NCBI RefSeq assembly: GCF_021134715.1 | Contig: NC_060023.1 | Span: 9,362,001 to 9,426,000 of the forward strand | Reading direction: 5' to 3' | From: Daphnia pulex | Taxonomy: Eukaryota > Arthropoda > Branchiopoda > Diplostraca > Daphniidae | Length of the DNA: 64,000 nt | Part shown: one piece after another, positions 57,101-64,000 of the stretch | Position numbering within the stretch: position 1 is the first letter of the stretch | How the letters are laid out: the number at the start of each line of letters is the position of its first letter | Translations under genes and position numbers: made by a program | The notes under the pieces: model-generated | What the model was told of the DNA's origin: nothing | Seen by the model: the letters and a program-made list of their open reading frames with translations, nothing else | Databases searched by the model: none

Positions 57101-59805
57101 TTTTTGGGTTGAGCAGGTTAATCAAAAGCCATATCAGAAGGGCTATACAGCGGGAGCTGAGAGATGGCGCCATCCCGTCCCGAAAGCTCCTGCTTTTTCT
57201 TCTTCTTACAGAATGGCTGGGCAAACACAAACAAAAACCCCTCCCGACGGAAAGAAACAAAAATCTATTTTTTGGGTTGTTGGTGTTTTGTAGGGACCGC
57301 CTTCTTTTTTTTACTTCTTCTTCTTCTCGACCAACTCGCATTATTATTTCCGTCAAACACGCTGATGGATCTCAGTTTTTTGAAGACCGATCAAAAGTCA
57401 TGGAATCGAAGAAAATAATAAAAAATAATAAATAAAAAGTAGTTGTATAGAGATTATCGGGAGGAGGATGACTGTTAAACCAGTTTCCCATTTCAGGATT
57501 TTTTTTTGTTGTTGTCTCTACACTTATTCCAGGATTTTCGTTCAAATCTAGAATCAAGATGGACCAGCAGCAGCAGCAGCAGCAGCGCTCCTGTACGACG
57601 ATATGCCAAGAGTGAAACTGGTCATTGTCGTCGGCATCGACGTTAACTATACAAAATCAACTTGTTTTCCTCGAAAATGATCTCCTCGGATAGCTACTGC
57701 CCTTTCAAGTTTTACTTCTTTTTTTTTGTAGTTAGTTCGGGATTATTCAGTAGACGATCAAGAAAAAAATAAATAATAAAAAGTTGTGCAGAAAAGTGAA
57801 AAATGGGCGCGGTCAACTTTATCGAATCATAATGGATTTTTCCTCTGGTGCTGGCCCGGCGGGGCTGACGGACAGCTCAAGAGTCGGTTTACGTAGTCAA
57901 CGCGACAGAGAGAACCCTCCTCTCCCTCCCACCGAACGGCGATCAAATATGAATCCATCCCGACTTTGATCTATTAAAACTTTAGATAATGCAGTAGAGG
58001 CGGAGGAGGAGGGCAAACATACACACAACGCAAGAGGAGGGAAGACAATGGAACGTTGCAGAGTGACAGGCCCACTCTCTTCCGAGCCCCCACAAAAAAA
58101 TCAAAATCAAAAATCAAATTGAAAAAATCAAAGTCCCTATACACACACACATAGTGGAGAAGGGAGAGCTGGAAGCGTTTAGGAATTATTGAAAAGGGCG
58201 CCATGCCGTGCGTTTGGGGGAAACCAGTGACGTTGTAAGAGGAGGGGGGAGGCCGAGCGGATGCATCCGCTTTTTGCTTGGACTGGCCGATCGATTCGAA
58301 TTGTCCCTCCCGCTCGCTGGGTCTTTAGTATCTAAATATAAACATCAAACGCGCTATAGACATACATAAACATTTTCCAACTGCGGACAAACAGCCACCA
58401 CCCCCGTAGTAGTATATGTACCACCCTCTTTCATCGACGTCGGGCGGATATAAGAGATGACAAACAGGTGCATCCCATCGTGTGTGTGTATGTAGACAGC
58501 GCGGTAAATTTGTTAAAAAACTTTGATCGTTTGAATTCTTTTTTTCCTTCCTCGAATTAAATCCATTAAAATTTCTTTTCCTTTTTCCTCTTTTCTCGGC
58601 TTTATTATCTCGCGGAATTTTCGCTTTAGCGAAAAGGTAAGAAAAGAAAGAAAAAAGGAAAATCGGGTCGCGGTCATTCCCGGAGTGGTAATACAAGTCA
58701 AAGCTGCTGCCTCGCAATCAATAGAACCCCAATCAAAATAGAAAGAATAGAAGAAGAAGATAAAAATAAGAAGAGAAACCTTGTTTTCTTTTTTTCTCAG
58801 GTAGTAGCCATTTTTAAAACGGGACTATAAATAGACAAACGGCGACTACCGAAATAGACCAAATTAGCGGGTAAGAAAAAGAGAGAGAGAAATATAAATA
58901 AATATATCGCGGTAAGACTAGGAGGAGAGAATAGGGGGGCGAGTAGTAGTAGTAAGGTGGGGGAGAGAGATAGGAAGAAGAAGCCCGGACCCACCGTCCA
59001 AATCGACAGTCTACGTTTTGATTGGTGGCAAGCGATAAGGGGCTCGTTGTTTTGTGTGGTAGTTAGTGGTGGGGCTTTTTGGAGCGCCATCCATCAGTGC
59101 CAGTTGCTTTTTTCTATTTCTCTTTCTTTCTTTTATTTATTCAAAATAGAAATAAATACGCGGTGGTGGTGGTGGGGGGAAAATAGACTATAAGAAGACA
59201 AATCAAAATGAAGCGTATCAATTGAACACACACTGAGAGAAAGAGAGAGAGCTAAAACTAATAAGCCGGTACACTCTAGAGATGGCGTAATTTTGTCCAC
59301 TATACAACCTTTTTGCGCCCGTTTCAACAGTTTGGCCATTTATAGACGGGGGGGAAAACGGTGGTGGTGGTGGTGGTCAACGATCGGCGATCTCATTTCT
59401 TTATTGGGAAACATCATCAGCGTCTCGTACACGTTCGCAATTGCCGAGTCGAAAATAATTCAATAAATCCAAAAGACCCGAAAATAAATAAAAAGGGAAC
59501 GCCCCAATCGGAATTTCACGTCCGACATTTTCTCTATGCAAATTTGTTTGTTTTTACTTGACCGTTTCTTCGATTGTGGCAGGTTTAAAAATAGCCGGGC
59601 CAAATAAAAATCGCATCGCAATGTAAACAATATATCGCGGGGTCATCCGCTTCGATAGAAAAGAAAAATTGGCCAATCATTTTTCAACAAATGATTTTTT
59701 TTGGCAGGACCAATTTTTTGATTTTCTTCAATAAAAATAAGAAAATTGAAATTGTCAAGACTTACTTTTCACCGGTTTCGGATTGCTCTGCTTCCTCCGT
59801 GACAT
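39155..59805 (-). CDS. ush: Zinc finger transcription cofactor u-shaped / Friend of GATA
   Basis: Multi-zinc-finger nuclear cofactor that binds the N-terminal finger of GATA factors and mostly represses their targets, acting in blood, heart and sensory development. Exons in coding order: 59805-59766, 44398-43886, 42632-42534, 42462-42230, 42125-40469, 40395-39155; all phases fit, 1260 residues. Exon 1 encodes MSRRKQSNPKPVK, the FOG repression motif known to contact the NuRD complex. Nine fingers are visible: CCHC types starting near residues 224, 401, 709, 789 and 1188 (each ending YYC or HYC), and C2H2 types near 314, 866, 894 and 1032. This 5+4 layout is that of Drosophila Ush. A CtBP-like motif ALDLS is at about 575-579. 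Linkers are rich in Pro, Ala and Ser with homopolymer runs, and an acidic region precedes the C-terminus. A 15.4 kb intron separates exon 1. Confidence 0.95.
46128..46146. repeat. GA microsatellite
   Basis: About ten GA units. Similar tracts in the same intron lie at 45344-45359, 46376-46394 (adjoining a CA repeat 46362-46375), 46801-46816, 53171-53211 (interrupted) and 53661-53671. Confidence 0.9.
46685..50044. promoter_or_regulatory. Cluster of AGATAAG (GATA-factor) sites
   Basis: The 7-mer AGATAAG or its complement occurs at 46685-46691, 46730-46736, 46784-46790, 48164-48170, 49824-49830, 49955-49961 and 50038-50044. With equal base use about 0.4 would be expected in this span on both strands. 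AGATAAG is the preferred site of GATA factors, the partners of the host gene's product. An enhancer function is inferred. Confidence 0.45.
50071..50096. repeat. TC microsatellite
   Basis: Thirteen uninterrupted TC units, the longest pure dinucleotide tract in the intron. An AT tract follows at about 50168-50182. Confidence 0.95.
53073..53087. repeat. Homopolymer of 15 C
   Basis: Pure C run inside the u-shaped intron; a second run of 13 C lies at 53294-53306. Confidence 0.95.
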
Positions 59806-62689
59806 AATAGTCTCTTGGTGCTGAGTTTCCTCCGCTGGATGAGTCGGTTGATGGGCGATTCCAACACGACCAATTTTTAAAAAAGTTTTCCGCACCAACT
59901 ACAAAAATTGTTTCGTTCAAATGAAAATTGATTTTCCTGTCCAATTCGCAACAGTTATGAACTTAAAAAAAGGAGGTTTCTGTACTGGGCCGTCCCTTGT
60001 GTTCAAACAAAACAAAACAAACAGGAGAGAGGGATAGAGAATGATCGAGAGAGAGAGACTTTTTCGAGATGTGTATAAGAGGCGTGGCTGCTGCTGGTGG
60101 AAAGCACGTCCTCTCGCCACCGCACGCGAGCGACTACTGGTCTCTCGGCCAGCCACCGGAGGCGGCAGTGCCGTCAGGGCCGCCGACTACACTTCCAGTT
60201 CACATAGTTTTTGCGCTCCAAAGGAGAGCCAAGCGCAGCAGCATTTCAGAGGGGAGGAGTGAGAGTATCATTGCCCAACATTTTCTAAAGAAATCAACGA
60301 AATGCCTGTTTGTTTTTTCTACTTCTTTTTCGTTCAGAGCTTTGCCCGCGGCTCGCTGCTACTACTACAATGAATGTTTCTTTCCTGATGACGATCTACT
60401 TTTTTGTTTTTAACTTTTTATTTTTTATTTTCTTTCGGGGGGGTTTTCTGTTTGTCGTCTCCACCCGTTGGAACCTTAAAAATGACTCGGATCAAACGCC
60501 ACCAACTGCTGTTTTTATACTTGTCAAATTGTGTTTTGTTTGAAAAAATTAAGAACGCACGCAAACCTCGTTAACGACAAAATCATTGGCTCCTGGGGTT
60601 CTCCTGCCCGATTTTATCGAGTTGATCAGTCTCAGTTTTTCAAGGGTTTTAAAAAGAAACATTTTTCGAATATCTAAAATAAAAAAGGGGTCTACCCACA
60701 GGTGTGTCTGCAATCTGAATTAATTCGATCGTCTGATTGGACTCTCTCCCTCTTTTTTAGTTCCCCCCCCCCTCTGACGTAACAACAGTTTGTTATGAAT
60801 GCGACGTAGGGGAAGAGAAGGCATGGAGATGATTCGTGTTCGTGAAAACAAAAATAATAATATAAAAAAAAGATAGGTACGTTGAGCAGTGTGCCATCTA
60901 ACGGCGGGACGATGAATAAATCAGCGAATCCGGTTGGCGATCAATAAACGGCCGAGGGGCGGTGAGGAGACGGAAGGAGAAGAAAAATGAAAAGAATTCC
61001 AGTGCGTGTTCCTTCCGGCCGCTTCCAGTGACGCCAGAGTGACACGTGGCGCTCTTTCGGCCGCCCCTTTTTCTTCTTTCCTATTTATCAGAGAGAGAAA
61101 GAGACGAGATATAGAAAAAAAAAAGGCAACACACAATCAAAACCTCCATCTCGTGTGTATACACACACACAGACACACACAATACCCTATCTGGAGGTCA
61201 CACCAAAATAAAGATCTCGGGAAAAGAGAAAAAGTAAACACAAAACAAAACCGAGAGAGAGAGATTCATGCGAGACGCGTATAATCGTAATAGATCAAAG
61301 ATTTCAAGTCACGATTGCTGTTGCACACAGTTCCAGCTTTTTTTCTTCTTCCTCTTGTGTCGTTATGTACGTACAGATAAAATCTGAATAACAAAAGGAT
61401 GTGTTTGAATTCTCTTGTGTGATCCTAATCACAGCCAACTTAGACTCCCTTCTATGGAGGCTTCGACGTAATGTATATATTTTCCACACACACACACGCA
61501 CAAGCAAAAGCAAAGCAAAAAGGAGAGCCAGATGATGACGTAACCGGGTGCAAGTAAACCTTCACATTCTCATAACAAGGTGTGTGATATGCCAGTGATA
61601 ATGTGATTAATCATAAATTGCCTCTAATGAAACATCTACAGTAGATAGTATTATTGTTAATTAATAAACACTAAATTTTAATACTACAATATGAACAGGT
61701 TCATTTTAAACATTTTGATTTGGTGTGACGCTATTAGATTTTCCACCAGCCACAATGAAATTCAATAGATACTATAATTAACTGGCTAGAGGAAAAGAAG
61801 CATCTTAATTACCATTCTGATCATGATTCAACCTGAAGCCTATATTCCAGGTAGTAGGCCAATGTCAGCAGCTCGGTTCATTTTTCTTCGGAACTATGTT
61901 TCACATCAGTTAACCTGTCAAGAAAATTAGACGTCAACATCATCACTAGAAAGCATAAATTGAAAACTTGTTTCTCATCCGACACTAAGGAATTCCAACT
62001 TGTTACACCAGTTTAAATCTAGCAACTCCCAAAGATATTTTCTGACAGGTGTAGCTTCCATATTTAGCCAAGAGATTTACAAAGATTGTTGTTCTAATGG
62101 TGACTTGACTGGCCCTGAAAGACCACGAGATCGTATCGAATCAGGTAAGAAAGAAAAAAAATACCATAAAACATGTTTAAGTGACGAAGCAATCACGATT
62201 TGGCCAATATAACGGTTTGAATAGGAACAAAATTTTAATTTTTTTTTTTTACTATCGAGGGCATCAAGATATTTCAATGAGCACAGTGTTTAATAGCAGT
62301 TACTAACCAGTAAACAGCAAACGAAAAGATTTTTTGTCGCTTTTCAATCGATGTTTTTATTTTTGAATGGCCAAAGATCGGGCTATCTCTCCGTGATCCA
62401 GAAAATGTCACCCACGGATCCACCTACCGACACAAAAACGCATTAGCTATTTCCCGCCAACATGTGCTGCGGACTAGTGCTGAATTTGAAGACTTTTGGA
62501 AATGATATTGCGTAGGATTTTTGAAAAAGAAAACCTTTAAATGAATTTAACAGCATATTTATTTGAGATTTAAATGAGATTTGTATTGAATGAAAAACAC
62601 AAGCCGACAACACTTTAATTCGACACTAATTCAACGTAACTTACCGATGGTGGCGATATTTCGAAATCATCAAGGACAGGTTGTTATTA
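59806..62689. other. u-shaped 5' region and intergenic spacer
   Basis: The u-shaped leader and promoter must lie above 59806, but I could not place a TATA box or initiator with confidence. 60090-60260 is a GC-rich island in an otherwise AT-rich area and is a reasonable promoter candidate. Microsatellites continue (CA near 61159-61180, GA near 61252-61264). 61.6-62.65 kb is AT-rich with nothing recognised. Confidence 0.35.
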
Positions 62690-63865
62690 TTATTTCCATG
62701 ATAGTTGTTGAGCTCTCTCTGTCAAGCGTTTTCCTTTTGCTGCAACCATTTTTGCTTGTTCCTTAAGATCCTTCGCTCTCTTCATCATCATAATTCCGGT
62801 GCTTCTTAGTAGTTTTGTTAACTCGCTCTCTTCCGGTTTCTGTTCTTTACTTAATCCGCGCTTGATGAGCCACTTTTTCAGCCAAGATGCATTTCTGATT
62901 TCGGTAGATTTCGAATCCGTTTTCAACTCGCCAGTATTCTGCAGGTCACTTTCAGCATTCTCTGATTCGGCTACACTATTTGAGCACTCAGCCGCCACTT
63001 CTAGTTCTATAAGAGCATTAGAGAGCGCTGCAGCATGCCCCAGAGCCAATCTTTCTGCTTTTTTAGCAGACCGGACGTTCGTTACTGGGGTGTTCAACAT
63101 TTCCTGGTTTTCTTTTTGCAACAGTTCAATTGCCTGGCGTGATTGAATCGCCTCCGTTTCCAATTGAGAAATTTTTTCTGACATTCCTTCATTTACCTTC
63201 CCTAAATGACGCAATGCTCTTTGCAAGCCGTAGTTTTCTGCGTTGATTTGTAACTCGACGGAACGCCAATCAGCTTTTTGTTTGATAACACTTTCTTTAA
63301 GAGCGACTATCTCCTTCTCCAGTTCTTCTTTTTCTCGTTGAACGACTGCAGCGTTCTTTTTAAACTCTTCAAGCTCATCTTGCACCAACAGTTTTCGACC
63401 GATTTCTTTCCAAATTTCACAATCAGCTAACTGAAGGTCGGCCTTGAGTTGAAGGATCTCCGTAGCTTGTTTATCGATGAAATGTTGCACTTGTTGAGCA
63501 GTGCAGAAGGTTAAGTCCATTCCCTCTTTGATTTGGTACTTTGTATCGAGAAAAAAACCGAAGTTTGTCATTGATAAGCCGTCAGATTCAAAGCTGTTTT
63601 TAATTGAATCACATTCACGAAGCGATAGCTGGGAATCAAGCTTCCGGGAACGGTCGACCTTTGATTCTTCGGGATCCTCACCAATGTGAGTAATATTGCT
63701 GTGAGATGATGAGGTACAGTCAGGTTTCCACATAACGGATGTTATGCAGTCAGGGAGAATCATTTCGGATTTTGGTACTCGAAACGATTTTCCCAATGGC
63801 TCAGGTTGGATTTCTATTTCAAGCAGTTCGGTGTTCATTTTGATTACTGAGACAATTTGATCCAT
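62690..63865 (-). CDS. Coiled-coil protein of unknown function
   Basis: A single open frame of 391 residues from the ATG at 63865 to the stop at 62690. I do not recognise a family. The first roughly 100 residues are mixed and Ser-rich. From about residue 120 to 265 the sequence is strongly helical and charged with heptad character (QATEILQLKADLQ, DELEEFKKNAAVVQREKEEL, KISQLETEAIQ, AIELLQKENQEML), indicating a long coiled coil. The last 60 residues are basic (KKWLIKRGL, MMMKRAKDLKEQAKMVAAKG). There is no signal peptide or membrane segment. The frame stays open upstream of the ATG for about 80 bp, so the first exon may begin further upstream beyond a splice acceptor. The length of uninterrupted coding sequence and biased composition support a real gene; its role cannot be inferred. 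Confidence 0.75.
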   Translation of the reverse strand: MDQIVSVIKMNTELLEIEIQPEPLGKSFRVPKSEMILPDCITSVMWKPDCTSSSHSNITHIGEDPEESKVDRSRKLDSQLSLRECDSIKNSFESDGLSMTNFGFFLDTKYQIKEGMDLTFCTAQQVQHFIDKQATEILQLKADLQLADCEIWKEIGRKLLVQDELEEFKKNAAVVQREKEELEKEIVALKESVIKQKADWRSVELQINAENYGLQRALRHLGKVNEGMSEKISQLETEAIQSRQAIELLQKENQEMLNTPVTNVRSAKKAERLALGHAAALSNALIELEVAAECSNSVAESENAESDLQNTGELKTDSKSTEIRNASWLKKWLIKRGLSKEQKPEESELTKLLRSTGIMMMKRAKDLKEQAKMVAAKGKRLTERAQQLSWK

Positions 63866-64000
63866 CGGATGTGTTGTCAACTGATTAATGGTCGTCTTCC
63901 ATTCAGCCTTATGTAGGTGCTGCCGATACGTGGCTCTTCCACAACCAAGTCAAACGATATGTTTGTGTAAAATTTCCATATTTCTACATTTCCTATTTAA
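63866..64000. other. Upstream flank of the coiled-coil gene
   Basis: Open in the gene's frame back to a TGA near 63945. It may be 5' untranslated sequence or an intron end; the window stops before this can be decided. Confidence 0.4.

Larger units (their letters stand above)
44399..59765 (-). other. 15.4 kb first intron of u-shaped, microsatellite-rich
   Basis: Runs from the donor AAAA|GTAAG (59765) to the acceptor TTTCCAG (44399). I see no protein gene on either strand; the many short open frames here are built from simple repeats. The sequence is dense in GA/CT, CA/TG, TTC/GAA and AT microsatellites and in poly-C/G runs. AGATAAG sites cluster at 46.7-50.0 kb. The length and content fit regulatory DNA of a developmental gene. 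Confidence 0.8.

Noticed and set aside
44600-59600. Dozens of Ser-, Leu- or Phe-rich open frames in the u-shaped intron
   Set aside because: They are built from GA/CT, TTC and TG repeats, overlap on both strands and have no domains.

Overview
The window looks like nuclear DNA of a small-intron arthropod, most likely a water flea (Daphnia or a close relative). This is inferred from about 60-110 bp introns, a tandem CYP4 cluster, a complete u-shaped/FOG gene and a ribosomal protein S9 of arthropod type. No sequence search was run, so the genus is an inference. All exon models were made by eye from splice sites, reading phase and conserved motifs.

Layout. 1-2.95 kb holds no recognisable gene but carries a near-perfect 0.98 kb inverted-repeat element. 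2.95-4.62 kb is RpS9 (+), with a TATA/pyrimidine-start promoter, a non-coding first exon and a candidate C/D-box snoRNA in the next intron. 4.62-6.88 kb is intergenic with a decayed tyrosine-repeat protein fragment. 6.88-9.01 kb is a secreted pancreatic-type lipase (-, 10 exons). 10.09-24.33 kb is a head-to-tail array of five CYP4-family P450 genes (+). Four are close paralogues with the same 11-exon structure and a shared upstream sequence block; the fourth has a frameshift; the fifth is more diverged and lacks the I-helix glutamate that ties haem covalently in CYP4 enzymes.

24.3-39.1 kb is gene-poor: a broken 5'-nucleotidase remnant, a family of diverged repeats in opposite orientations around a 390 bp foldback element, AT-rich DNA and a strong short hairpin. 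39.16-59.81 kb is one minus-strand gene, the FOG-family cofactor u-shaped. It has nine zinc fingers (5 CCHC, 4 C2H2) and a 13-residue first coding exon with the FOG repression motif, separated from the rest by a 15.4 kb intron. That intron is packed with GA/CT and other microsatellites and has a cluster of AGATAAG sites. 62.69-63.87 kb is a minus-strand coiled-coil protein gene of unknown function.

The main loci (translation, digestion, oxidative metabolism, GATA-dependent transcription) are functionally independent. The P450 array is the only group acting together, as a lineage-specific expansion shaped by tandem duplication and probable gene conversion. I did not find a convincing new molecular system. 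The observations most worth checking are the foldback elements, the intronic snoRNA, the P450 promoter block and the GATA-site cluster in the FOG intron.
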